Assembly: GCF_025717675.1 (NCBI RefSeq) | Contig: NZ_JAJIRT010000003.1 | Span: forward strand, 62,001 to 126,000 | Length of the DNA: 64,000 nucleotides | Direction: 5' to 3' | From: Paucibacter sp. DJ2R-2 | GTDB lineage: Bacteria; Pseudomonadota; Gammaproteobacteria; Burkholderiales; Burkholderiaceae_C | Part shown: piece after piece, positions 35,801 to 44,032 of the stretch | Numbering within the stretch: the stretch's first letter is position 1 | Layout: the number at the start of each line of letters is the position of its first letter | Program-made: the position numbers and the translations under genes | The notes under the pieces: model-generated | Database searches by the model: none | What the model saw: only the letters and a program-made list of their open reading frames with translations | What the model was told of the DNA's origin: nothing

Positions 35801-36091
35801 TCAGAGCACGATGAAGCTGGCGAAGGCCGCGGCGCCGCCGACCAAGGTACCGCCGATCAGCACGTTGGCCACGTCAACCAGACGCGCCCCCTGAAAGATC
35901 ATCTTGAAGCCAGCCCAAATGATGGCCATGGTCACGACGGCCACTGAGATGGTCACGAGGATGGCATTCACATTGGTGACCGTGGTGTTGATTTTTTCGA
36001 AGCCCTGGGCCATGGCGGACGAGGACACCAGTGCTTGCGCCAGGGCGATGAAGATCGGCGTGTCGCGCCGCACAAGATCGATGCGTTTCAT
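35801..36091 (-). CDS. virB2: VirB2 major pilin
   Basis: 96 residues from the ATG at 36091 (MKRIDLVRRD). A long leader ends near SSAMAQG, and the mature part has two hydrophobic helices (VNAILVTISVAVVTMAIIWA and NVLIGGTLVGGAAAFASFIV) around a short basic loop (FKMIFQGARL). This is the normal VirB2/TrbC pilin layout. The start overlaps the virB1 stop by 4 bp. Confidence 0.9.
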   Translation of the reverse strand: MKRIDLVRRDTPIFIALAQALVSSSAMAQGFEKINTTVTNVNAILVTISVAVVTMAIIWAGFKMIFQGARLVDVANVLIGGTLVGGAAAFASFIVL

Positions 36092-36597
36092 GTCTTCTCC
36101 TTCGGTGGGTGTGTTGGGGAAGGGGATGTGGATCGCTGGGCGGCCGCCATCACTTTGCGGACGTAGCCGTGCTGAAATCCAGTTATGACGTTGCCGCTGT
36201 AGTAGCAGGACAAGGCGCGCCGAAGTGCCGATTGAGGGTCGAGGCCTTGGCCTTTGTTTGGCGCCGCTCTCTTGAAGCATTCGGTCAGAACGGTTTGCAT
36301 GCCAGCAAGATTCGCGCAAGGGCTAAATGCCGTCTCCAGGGCCATGCCCAGGCGTTTGAAGTGTCTGACGTTGATTTGGCCGAGACCGACGCTGAAGTTC
36401 CAGCCCACGGCATGCAGGGCGCGAGCCGTGGCCACGGCTTCGGCAAGGTGGCGGGGCTGACGATCCAGCATGCCGCCGACAAGGCCTATTGCATTGGGAT
36501 TGAAGCCGCTCTCGACGGCGACCAATGCGCGCGCGGTGTCCACATGGACGGCCGGAGCGCAGGCCAGGGCCAGGGCTGCAAAGGTGGCGGCGTCCAT
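36088..36597 (-). CDS. virB1: VirB1 lytic transglycosylase
   Basis: 169 residues. SLT fold: the catalytic Glu is in ALVAVESGFNPNAIG (E28), followed by VGLGQINVRHF and CYYSGN. It opens peptidoglycan for T4SS assembly. A typical Sec signal is weak, though the first 20 residues are hydrophobic (AATFAALALACAPAV). The gene is the first of the virB-named set, coupled to virB2. Confidence 0.92.
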   Translation of the reverse strand: MDAATFAALALACAPAVHVDTARALVAVESGFNPNAIGLVGGMLDRQPRHLAEAVATARALHAVGWNFSVGLGQINVRHFKRLGMALETAFSPCANLAGMQTVLTECFKRAAPNKGQGLDPQSALRRALSCYYSGNVITGFQHGYVRKVMAAAQRSTSPSPTHPPKEKT

Positions 36598-36601
36598 GGC
36601 G

Positions 36602-37102
36602 TCAGCAGCCTGGGCACTCGTTGGGTGGTGGCTGCATGGACAGCCAACGGGCGTAGTCTTCGTCGAAGCGTGGGTCCCATGTGCTCAGTTGCCGCTTGGC
36701 CTCCGGGCTGAATTCGGTCACGCTGTCACCATTGAGAGACCACCAAGTGCGGGACCAAAAGTCGCTGCGAAGGTTGACTGCCACGGCCCCGTCGAATTCG
36801 CAGACGGGGATGACGCCGTTCGGCCGCTCGACGTAGTGGACGTACTGGGGTGGGCAGTTGCCGGGGGCCTGGGCCCATTCGTGGGTGCCACTATTGCCTG
36901 CGCCAGCCATGCCGCAGTGCGGAAAAACGCGGCCGCGTGCGAGATCGCGAAGCAGCTGGCGAATCACGGGCACACATTGGGGAATCGCCCGCCAGCTCGG
37001 CGCGGCAAAGCACAGCAATACCAGGCAACCGTCGACGGCGAAGGCCGGTGTGGCTGTCAGCGTGATCGCGGCCAGCAGCAGCCCGGCTGCCCGCTTCGCC
37101 AT
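36602..37102 (-). CDS. TrbM-like exported protein
   Basis: 166 residues from the ATG at 37102 (MAKRAAGLLLAAITLTATPAFA, a clear signal peptide). The mature part starts VDGCLVLLCFAAPSWRAIPQCVPVIRQLLRDLA then GRVFPHC, the TrbM pattern with conserved Cys, and has two C-terminal Cys (NECPGC). TrbM proteins accompany IncP-type and other T4SS; their exact role is unclear. The frame is open further upstream to 37618, but that part is antisense to the next gene and reads as noise. It is the first gene of the T4SS operon. Confidence 0.8.
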   Translation of the reverse strand: MAKRAAGLLLAAITLTATPAFAVDGCLVLLCFAAPSWRAIPQCVPVIRQLLRDLARGRVFPHCGMAGAGNSGTHEWAQAPGNCPPQYVHYVERPNGVIPVCEFDGAVAVNLRSDFWSRTWWSLNGDSVTEFSPEAKRQLSTWDPRFDEDYARWLSMQPPPNECPGC

Positions 37103-37417
37103 GCTGAACCCCAGCGATCCTCGTAGTGCGAGTGACGCGGCGTGAGGCTGCTTGAGATCGCAAAGGGGTAGCGAAGTCGACACGATGGTCTCCAGGAGCT
37201 TTGCAGTCCACCTCGGGCTGCGTGTTGAAACTCTAGGACGACGTTGCTGGGGACCCTGCGATGACTTCTGCCTCAAATTCAGCGTGTCGTGGGGCCGGTC
37301 AAGTTTGGGAGGTATGACCTCGGAAGCGGGACCGCTTGAGGGTGATGCTCCGTCAAACGTCAATACAGGGACGATGGAGTGACGCCCTTGCCGCTCCAGG
37401 GGATCAAGGAGCGAGTC

Positions 37418-37729
37418 ATGTGGGTGATCTGGGTGCGCGAACCTGAGCCGGAACCGGATGCCGCCTACTGGCCGGGGCGCCGATTGCTGGCTGCTTTGGA
37501 TGCCGTGCTGTGGCCCGGTCTTTGGATGGTCGGCTCGAGGTCCTTGCCCCCGGCTTCGGGCGACTTGTGGCTGATGGTTTGCGGGTTCGCCTTTCTCAGT
37601 TTGTGCTCGCGCTTGCACCGGGCTGTCGCCATGAACGGGCGTTACCGCTTCACCACCTGGCTGGTGGCCAAACTCTTGTTCGCGATGGCCCTGGTGGGAT
37701 GCCTGATCCGGTGCAGCGCCCCAGGCTGA
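37418..37729 (+). CDS. Small membrane protein next to the T4SS operon
   Basis: 103 residues from the ATG at 37418 (MWVIWVREPEPEPDAAYWPG). Three hydrophobic stretches follow (~26-45, ~52-68 and ~80-98). It is divergent from the T4SS operon. Proteins of this size and start are often seen beside virB-type loci (compare KikA-like or 'conjugal transfer' hypotheticals); this link is from memory and not certain. Confidence 0.6.
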   Translation: MWVIWVREPEPEPDAAYWPGRRLLAALDAVLWPGLWMVGSRSLPPASGDLWLMVCGFAFLSLCSRLHRAVAMNGRYRFTTWLVAKLLFAMALVGCLIRCSAPG

Positions 37730-37766
37730 GCGATTGCGCCGGCGGTGTTGTTAGGGTCGCGGTGGC

Positions 37767-37991
37767 TCAACGTACTGCGGCTGCGAACTGGGCTTCTGCG
37801 TGTTTCAGTAGGTCAGCATTCAGTTCCCGGTACTGTGGCGATCCCGGTTCGCTGAGATAGCCTGCCCAAGCACTCGCTGTACAGGCATTGGCACCCAAGC
37901 CTCGGTTGAAGATGGTCATGGCCACCGCAGAAGGAAGGCCGGTCGAGGCGACAAGATCGCGAAACTGTTCGTTGTTGGTATTCAAGGTCAT
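37767..37991 (-). CDS. Small conserved-looking protein of unknown function
   Basis: 74 residues: MTLNTNNEQFRDLVASTGLP then SAVAMTIFNRGLGANACTAS, ending in an Ala-rich helix. It looks soluble and helical. Its even codon use and conserved-looking 'TIFNRGLG' stretch favour a real gene. It lies convergent with the small membrane protein gene at the end of the conjugation module. Confidence 0.6.
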   Translation of the reverse strand: MTLNTNNEQFRDLVASTGLPSAVAMTIFNRGLGANACTASAWAGYLSEPGSPQYRELNADLLKHAEAQFAAAVR

Positions 37992-38520
37992 GGCGTCATC
38001 CTAGCAACTGGGCACGAATGCTTGGGCTCTGAAACTGGGGGGAAGGGCGATCAACGCTCGATGCGATCTTGCCGTCAGGGCGATGGTTCGAATGGTCGAG
38101 CACGTCAGCGTTTGCCGCATCACGCGGCCTATAGGACTTGCGCGCAATGTGTTCAGTCTTGGTTGACGTGCCTGGCCGCACGCGACACAAAGTTACATTC
38201 TCCGTAAATTCACCCTTGCAAATGATTTTTATGGGTGATATTTTTCGGGCGTGATTGGATCGTCTAGCCGGGCGCCGGCCTTTTGGGCCGGCGTGCACCT
38301 ACAGAGTGCAGACCATTCACACGATTGCAATGCGGCTGGAGCGCAAGTCAAGCTCTGAAAGACATAGCCATGTGGGCCATGTTTGATGCCTGCCGTGTCG
38401 CCAATACGGGGCGGTTTGTGGAGTGGCCCCAGGTCCACTCGTTTCTAAATGGTCGATTCGGCAATTGCGGATTACACAGCTCGCCGGGTACCGACCGACA
38501 ACAATTCACGGAGCAATCAA
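37992..38520. other. Leader region of the GH9-like gene, with inverted repeats
   Basis: TCACCC-N17-GGGTGA (38210-38238) and a strong hairpin GCCGGCC/GGCCGGC (38274-38292, no T-run) lie upstream of the secreted glycosidase gene. They may be an operator and an attenuator or leader stem. No regulator is encoded nearby and no known riboswitch fold was found. Confidence 0.4.
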
Positions 38521-41500
38521 ATGGCTAAATCTCTGAAACAGGCATTGGTAATTGCCGCACTGATCGGATCTAGTTGCGTCGCGCAGACTGCTGTCGCGGC
38601 CTGTCTGAACGTTGGCTTTGATTCTTGGCCAGCTACTGGATGGACGGCCAGTCTCGATACCTCAGCTTGCCTTACCGCCTCGGCCACTGCGGCCTTGGAC
38701 ATCTCCACCTTCCAAACGGGCAGTGATGCCCGCATTGAGGCAGACATCATGCTGCAGGGCTCAGGCTCTCAAGCATCGCAAGGGGGCCTGGTCCTCCGAA
38801 GCTCCGGTAGCTATGCCAACGGTTATCTGGTGCTTCTGCATCGGCTGGCCAATGGCAACAGCACCGTGGAAGTCTTTAAGAACGGTGTGTTCAAAACCAG
38901 TCAGGCTATTTCAGCACTCGCTTGGAACACCGCATACCACCTTCGCATTGACGCGGTTGGAAGCACCTTGCAGGTGTACTTCAACAATTCCAGCACACCG
39001 ACGCTGACCTACACAGACACTTCGACGCCATACACCTCCGGAAAGTTTGGCCTGTTCCGAGCCGGTACGGGTGCTAATTTCAACAACATCACCCAGACGG
39101 CGTTGAGCGCGACGTTGCATACGTCGGAGCTGGGCTACCAAACTTATGCAGAAAAGCGTGGCCTCTTGCGTGCCACGCCTGCAGGCAGTGCATTGCTTTC
39201 CATCGCGGGGGCTTCCTGGGCCTTGAAGAACAGCAGTAATACGGCGGTCGCCACAGGTACGGTCGGCGCAAAGACCAGTAAGTGGGGCATTGACTTCTAT
39301 CCGATCGATTTCTCTTCGGTGACGGCCGCGGGCACTTACACGCTGGAGGTGACGGTCAACGGGAGCCTGAAGACATCGCGCAGCTTCAAGATTGGTGACG
39401 CTCCATTGCTGCAGACGGATATGTACACGATTGCCGTGCAGCAGCTGGAAGACCGATACGCAGGACCGACTCCTTCTGCGCTCGCTACGACAGGCATGAC
39501 CCTGCTCGGCGGCTATTTGCCGGCCACAGGGACTGCTCGTTCGGATATCCGCCTTTCCAACAATCCGGGCAACGGTCCGGTTTCGGCGGGCTCCACGGCG
39601 GACGCATCTCCTGCGATCCCGAAGATTTGGGTTGACTGCAGCAGCAACTACACCGAAATGGGATCCGCTTCGATTGCAACTCGAGCCTTGGTGGAGCTGT
39701 ACACCTTGAACAAGAGCCAGTTCTCGGCAGCCAATCAGTCGACGATGCTCACCAACATCAAGCGAGGTGCTGACTACATCGTGGGATTGCAGGAGTCGCA
39801 TCCCGGCGACAGTTTGCGAGACGGCAGGTTCCGGCATTCGCTCATGGTCAATCTCGCGAGTGAAGTCGGCGCCGAATCGGCCTGGTGGGCTGGCAACGTC
39901 CACCCCTGGAACAACCAAGGGGTGGGCATTGTGACCCTCGCGCAGGCGTACACCGCACTCAAGAATCAGACCGGATTCAACAGCAATGCGACTGCCTATC
40001 TGACCGCCGCGAAGAAGGCCTGGACAGTGGCCAAGGCTCGCCCGTACTACCTCGCCGAAGACGTTGAGATCAGCAACCTACCGGGCTATTACGCTGGCTA
40101 TACCTTTTGGGAAAACCCGAATGAGTTGGCTCGTGGCTTCTATGGCATCACAGACGACAACTGGAGCTTCAAGGCTGTGTCGCAGCAGACCACCAACTAC
40201 AAGGGATTGCGCTCGCGTGAATTGCTAGAGTTCCTCTGGGCATCTACCTCGCTGTACCAAATCACTGATGAGTCGGGCAGTGCCAAGCAAAAGTACCTGG
40301 ACGAAGCCGTTGCCGTCGCAGACGAGTTGATGAGTCGCCAGTACCTTGACCACGGCAATAAGTTCGATGGCGTGTATGGCATGTTCCGGGAATTCAGCCA
40401 GACCGACGCGAATTCAGGGGGGCATGCGGCATTCCTGAGTGAGTCAGCACAGGCCGGGTGGGTGCATCTCGGCAATTACATCTACACCAACCTGGATGGG
40501 TTCTTGGACCTTCTGAAGTTGGCCCCGACCGACGCCAAGGCCGCATCGTGGGATCGTGCAGCGCGCGCCTGGGCGGAAGCGTATGAACGCCCCGCAGCAG
40601 CGGCCAATCCCTTCAAGATCGCACCCAACACGGTCTATCCCGACCCCAATGGTGATGGTTCGACGAGCGATGCTTCTATTTATTGGTTCGGCAATCGTCT
40701 GCATGGGGGCAGCGATGTCTTCGGGCAAGCGGCTCGCAGTTTGCTGCGTATGGGCAACTACTTGAATGACGAGAGTTATCAGGTGCTCGCCAATGCCAAT
40801 GTGCAGATGTACACGGGCCTGAATCCCGGTGCCGTGCTTGCTTCGACCGGTGAAGTGAAACCTACATCCATGATCAAGGGTGTGCCTTCAACATCTTTGG
40901 CCGCGGGTTTCATGGAGCCATATGCCCCCAAAGGGTCCATCAACAACGGATTCAACTCGACCACAACATTTAACACCGCGTTCTACACGAAAGTGACGAA
41001 TGAGCACGTCATCCCGGCAGATGGACCGAACGTGTTCGGCGGCAGTGACGAGAGTTGGATTGCACATAGCCATGCCTACGTGATGGGGGCGGCAAATCTG
41101 GAAGCACCTCATCGCGTGGAGCTTGACTTCTCCGAGGGCGCAGCCACCGTTGGGGCGACGGTTCAGGCCAGCTTCCCGGCCAATGCATCGATCGCCACCC
41201 GCAGCTACACGGTGCCTTCGAGCGGCAAACTCACCATCACTGACTTGCCTTTGGGTCAGAAGGTGGTGCTGCAGGCGCAGCGGCCAGGCTTTGCCAGCTT
41301 TGCCTTGCCGGTCAACACGGTGGGTGGTGGCTCTGGGGCCTGGGTGGTGGATTGGAGCAACTACCTCGGTGCGGCGTTCACTGGGGTGCCTGCCACCGCT
41401 TCCAAGAGCACCAACTACACCATGACCTGGACGGTGCAGAACTTCGGTTCTTCTGCGGCGACGCCAAGCATGGCCTTCTCGGGGGCTGGCGGGACGATGG

Positions 41501-41658
41501 GAAGTGCCACTGCTACCGCCACGGTCCCTGTGGGTGGCAGTGTCAGTGGAAACGTCAGCTTCACGACGGGTGCCAACACGGAGCCGTACTCCGTGCGAGC
41601 TGTGTTCACATCCGGAAAGAACGTTCAGAAGATCACCGCGACCGGCTTGATTCAGTGA
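38521..41658 (+). CDS. Secreted GH9-like glycoside hydrolase, multidomain
   Basis: 1045 residues from the ATG at 38521 (signal peptide MAKSLKQALVIAALIGSSCV, then AQTAVAA). Likely domains: ~28-195 a jelly-roll domain like LamG/CBM66 (RIEADIMLQGSG... GGLVLRSSGSYANGYLVLL... GKFGLFRAGTGANF); ~200-300 a CelD_N-type Ig domain (ATLHTSELGYQTYAEKRGLL... SRSFKIGDA); ~310-870 a GH9-like (alpha/alpha)6 domain ending with the region NEHVIPADGPNVFGGSDESW where the GH9 acid Glu is expected; and a beta-rich C-terminus. The classic DAGD motif is not visible (WVDCSSNYTEMGSAS takes its place), so the substrate may not be cellulose. It has its own terminator. Confidence 0.7.
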   Translation: MAKSLKQALVIAALIGSSCVAQTAVAACLNVGFDSWPATGWTASLDTSACLTASATAALDISTFQTGSDARIEADIMLQGSGSQASQGGLVLRSSGSYANGYLVLLHRLANGNSTVEVFKNGVFKTSQAISALAWNTAYHLRIDAVGSTLQVYFNNSSTPTLTYTDTSTPYTSGKFGLFRAGTGANFNNITQTALSATLHTSELGYQTYAEKRGLLRATPAGSALLSIAGASWALKNSSNTAVATGTVGAKTSKWGIDFYPIDFSSVTAAGTYTLEVTVNGSLKTSRSFKIGDAPLLQTDMYTIAVQQLEDRYAGPTPSALATTGMTLLGGYLPATGTARSDIRLSNNPGNGPVSAGSTADASPAIPKIWVDCSSNYTEMGSASIATRALVELYTLNKSQFSAANQSTMLTNIKRGADYIVGLQESHPGDSLRDGRFRHSLMVNLASEVGAESAWWAGNVHPWNNQGVGIVTLAQAYTALKNQTGFNSNATAYLTAAKKAWTVAKARPYYLAEDVEISNLPGYYAGYTFWENPNELARGFYGITDDNWSFKAVSQQTTNYKGLRSRELLEFLWASTSLYQITDESGSAKQKYLDEAVAVADELMSRQYLDHGNKFDGVYGMFREFSQTDANSGGHAAFLSESAQAGWVHLGNYIYTNLDGFLDLLKLAPTDAKAASWDRAARAWAEAYERPAAAANPFKIAPNTVYPDPNGDGSTSDASIYWFGNRLHGGSDVFGQAARSLLRMGNYLNDESYQVLANANVQMYTGLNPGAVLASTGEVKPTSMIKGVPSTSLAAGFMEPYAPKGSINNGFNSTTTFNTAFYTKVTNEHVIPADGPNVFGGSDESWIAHSHAYVMGAANLEAPHRVELDFSEGAATVGATVQASFPANASIATRSYTVPSSGKLTITDLPLGQKVVLQAQRPGFASFALPVNTVGGGSGAWVVDWSNYLGAAFTGVPATASKSTNYTMTWTVQNFGSSAATPSMAFSGAGGTMGSATATATVPVGGSVSGNVSFTTGANTEPYSVRAVFTSGKNVQKITATGLIQ

Positions 41659-41708
41659 GGGCGTGAGGAAGAAGAAGAACTACCGAAGATAGAGATGTCC
41701 CCTGGCTT

Positions 41709-41740
41709 GGCCCGGTCTGTGATGGACCGGGCCTTTTTTT
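41709..41740 (+). terminator. Terminator of the GH9-like gene
   Basis: The 9-bp stem GGCCCGGTC/GACCGGGCC with a 7-nt loop is followed by seven T, 50 bp after the stop codon. Confidence 0.92.
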
Positions 41741-41911
41741 GTTCCTCCGCCATTGAGTAAAAACCCGCTTCGAATTGCCCCGAGGCGATTCAAGCCGAAT
41801 CAAACCCGCCTACTGGCACGGTATGGACAAAATCTTGGCCAAGGGCGGTCAAGCCATCCAGCAAGACAACAGACTCGGGAGTGAGTTGTGTGCGGGAGTA
41901 ATCGTGGACTT

Positions 41912-42730
41912 TCATAAATGGAATTTAGCTACCACCCAGTCTCTGTACTCTTCGTCGGTCAGGCTTGCTCGGTGGGCCAACATGGCCTGCGCATCCTTGC
42001 CGGCCAAATAGCGCAGTTGAGCTGAGCCGTCGGTCGCGGCTTGGTAAATGACCTCGGCAATTTGGCTGGCATCAGAGTAGTCTTTTGCCCGATCTGGTTC
42101 CATGAAAGTCGACATTGCAGCCTTCAGCGAGGCATCGTAGGCACTCAAGCCGGCTTGCTGCATGAAGTCTAACGAGCGCCCGCCAAAGTCGGTTCTCACA
42201 CCGCCAGGTTCAATCAGCTTGACTTGGATGCCATGAGGCGCCAATTCCAGCGCGAGCGATTCGGACAGCCCTTCAATTGCAAACTTTGTACCGTGGTAGA
42301 TCGAGTTGAAGGGCAGTGCCAGCCGCCCGCCGATGGAAGACACGTTGATCACCAGGCCCGCCTTGCGTGCCCTGAAGTGCGGCAGACAGGCCTGGGTGGT
42401 GTAGATGGGACCAAACACATTGGTGGCGTACTGGCGCTCCAGTTGCGCGGCTTGCACGGCTTCCAGCGGGCCCACGAGGCCATAGCCTGCGTTGTTGAGC
42501 AATACGTCGATACCTCCAAATGCCGTCAAGGTCGATTGCACGGCCTGCGCGATGTTGGCGCGGTCTGTTACATCCAGAGGTAGCACGACAACACGCTCCA
42601 AGCCAGCCAGATCGCCTGCAGATTCGGGCTTGCGCATAGTGGCCGCCACATTCCAGCCCTCTGCATGGAAACGTAGGGCGGCGGCGTGGCCGATGCCAGT
42701 GGAGGCTCCGGTGATCAAAATGGTTTTCAT
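41912..42730 (-). CDS. SDR-family oxidoreductase
   Basis: 272 residues. Classical short-chain dehydrogenase: NAD(P)-binding TGASTGIG (7-14), the NNAG motif (LLNNAGYG), catalytic Ser in NVSSIGG and YxxxK as YHGTK. An Arg-rich TMRKPES after beta-2 suggests NADP(H). The C-terminal part resembles the group of 'oxidoreductase, SDR family' that accepts small ketones or alcohols. It is next to a TetR gene, transcribed the same way, with an operator-like palindrome 52 bp before its start. Confidence 0.9.
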   Translation of the reverse strand: MKTILITGASTGIGHAAALRFHAEGWNVAATMRKPESAGDLAGLERVVVLPLDVTDRANIAQAVQSTLTAFGGIDVLLNNAGYGLVGPLEAVQAAQLERQYATNVFGPIYTTQACLPHFRARKAGLVINVSSIGGRLALPFNSIYHGTKFAIEGLSESLALELAPHGIQVKLIEPGGVRTDFGGRSLDFMQQAGLSAYDASLKAAMSTFMEPDRAKDYSDASQIAEVIYQAATDGSAQLRYLAGKDAQAMLAHRASLTDEEYRDWVVAKFHL

Positions 42731-42781
42731 ATTTGCTCAGAGTTCTGTTGGTGGTTGAGGAGTCTCAATATCGATCATTGC

Positions 42782-42795
42782 CGAATGAAAATTCG
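42782..42795 (-). promoter_or_regulatory. Putative TetR operator upstream of the SDR gene
   Basis: CGAAT-N4-ATTCG (CGAATGAAAATTCG). The minus-strand reading AAGCGAATTTTCATTCG matches the site upstream of the tetR gene (AGGCGAATTTCTATTCG) at most positions. It lies 52 bp before the SDR start codon. Confidence 0.65.
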
Positions 42796-42820
42796 CTTAA
42801 TAATCAAAAAAAGTGGATGG

Positions 42821-43393
42821 CTATGCCTTGATGGCGTCCCAGCACATCTGGAAGGCAGTGTTGCGTGTGGCGGTGTCGTTGGCTACAGAGTGTTGGCCTA
42901 TGAGTTTGGCGGTCTCATGCACAGAGCCCACCAGGCTGGCAATCAAGAACGGCAAAGGCACATCCTTCAAGGTCTCTTCTTGCTGACCAGCCGCCAGAAG
43001 GCTCTGAAATACAGCAGCCAGGCGCGCACTCAGGGAACGGTTGGCTTCGCTCATGTACTCCGAGCTGGCGTATTGCTCCATGAAGACCAGCTCCGCCTGA
43101 TTGGCCAGGCGGTTTTCCAGACTGTTTAGCCACAGCTGGCGAATTCGAGCTTTGATGGGCGCCTGGCTGAGGTCCCCCTCGAGCAATCGGGCAAACGTGA
43201 CAGTCTTGGCTCGTTCGTAAAGCGCGTCCAACAGATCCTTCTTGGACGGGTAGTAGACGTACAAAGTGCTGGTCGCGATTCCGGCACTTCGGGCAATTTC
43301 GGACAACTTGAGCGCACCGATCCCCCGCGCAAGCACACATCGGTAGGTGGCCTGGGCTATAGCCTCTAGTTTTTGCTCGTCTTTTAACTTCAC
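42821..43393 (-). CDS. TetR/AcrR-family regulator
   Basis: 190 residues. An N-terminal HTH (LSEIARSAGIATSTLYVYYP, then SKKDLLDALYE) is followed by an all-helical ligand/dimer domain. It probably represses itself and the SDR gene 90 bp downstream: each has a near-identical 14-bp palindrome in front. The inducer is unknown, perhaps a substrate of the SDR. Confidence 0.9.
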   Translation of the reverse strand: MKLKDEQKLEAIAQATYRCVLARGIGALKLSEIARSAGIATSTLYVYYPSKKDLLDALYERAKTVTFARLLEGDLSQAPIKARIRQLWLNSLENRLANQAELVFMEQYASSEYMSEANRSLSARLAAVFQSLLAAGQQEETLKDVPLPFLIASLVGSVHETAKLIGQHSVANDTATRNTAFQMCWDAIKA

Positions 43394-43408
43394 AAACGCA
43401 AATATAGG

Positions 43409-43422
43409 CGAATTTCTATTCG
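43409..43422 (-). promoter_or_regulatory. Putative TetR operator upstream of its own gene
   Basis: CGAATTTCTATTCG, 16 bp before the tetR start codon and inside an AT-rich promoter-like stretch. Same half-sites and spacing as the site before the SDR gene. Confidence 0.68.
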
Positions 43423-44032
43423 TTAAAAACAGAAGTCTATGTATTCGGCACGGGCATCACAACGCCGACTGCAGTCGCCGTTCGGCAGGTGAGGAGGGTG
43501 GCGCACAGTTGATGAGAGCCTAGGTCAGCGAAGGGGTGCGCTTGGCCGAGGGCAGATCCAACACACAAAACATCGCGCGATCCGTCGGGGTCAAGCACGC
43601 CTTGCCTGTGTGCATCGTGACTGGCAATGTTGAGGGGCGACTTCTGTTTGACGCTGGTGAATACCGCTCAGTGGCAGGACGGGCACGGCCTAATGGATCG
43701 TTTCCGCAGGCCTTTGCGGCGCTCGCGCACGCCAATACAAAACGTTAGCGCAAGCGAGACCGGCGCCAGGAGCGAGCACATCCAGGGTGTGCACATCATG
43801 CCCAGGTTGTTGGCGATCCTGCCGCTCGGGCAGTGCCATCTAATCCATCGAGCTGCGAGTGGCGCATCCCTTTGAACAGCCAGCATGCATCGCACTCACG
43901 TGCAGTGATCTCGCGGACAGCCGGGAAGGCGAGGGCAAAGCGCGATAGTAGGAAGCACCGAACCTAGTTGTCATGACATTGGCTGCCGAGGCCTACGCGA
44001 GAATAGGGGTCATCAATAGTTGAAGGTAGGAA
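43423..44032. other. Gene-free stretch before the TIR gene
   Basis: About 600 bp with only unsupported short frames. It contains the TIR gene promoter region and the Shine-Dalgarno GAAGGTAGGAA directly before 44033. Confidence 0.45.

Noticed and set aside
37103-37618. 172-codon upstream extension of the TrbM-like gene
   Set aside because: A clear signal peptide starts at 37102. The upstream part is low-complexity and antisense to the small membrane protein gene.
38270-38520. Possible cyclic-di-GMP or other riboswitch before the GH9-like gene
   Set aside because: The conserved GEMM bases and pairing could not be found; only simple hairpins are seen.
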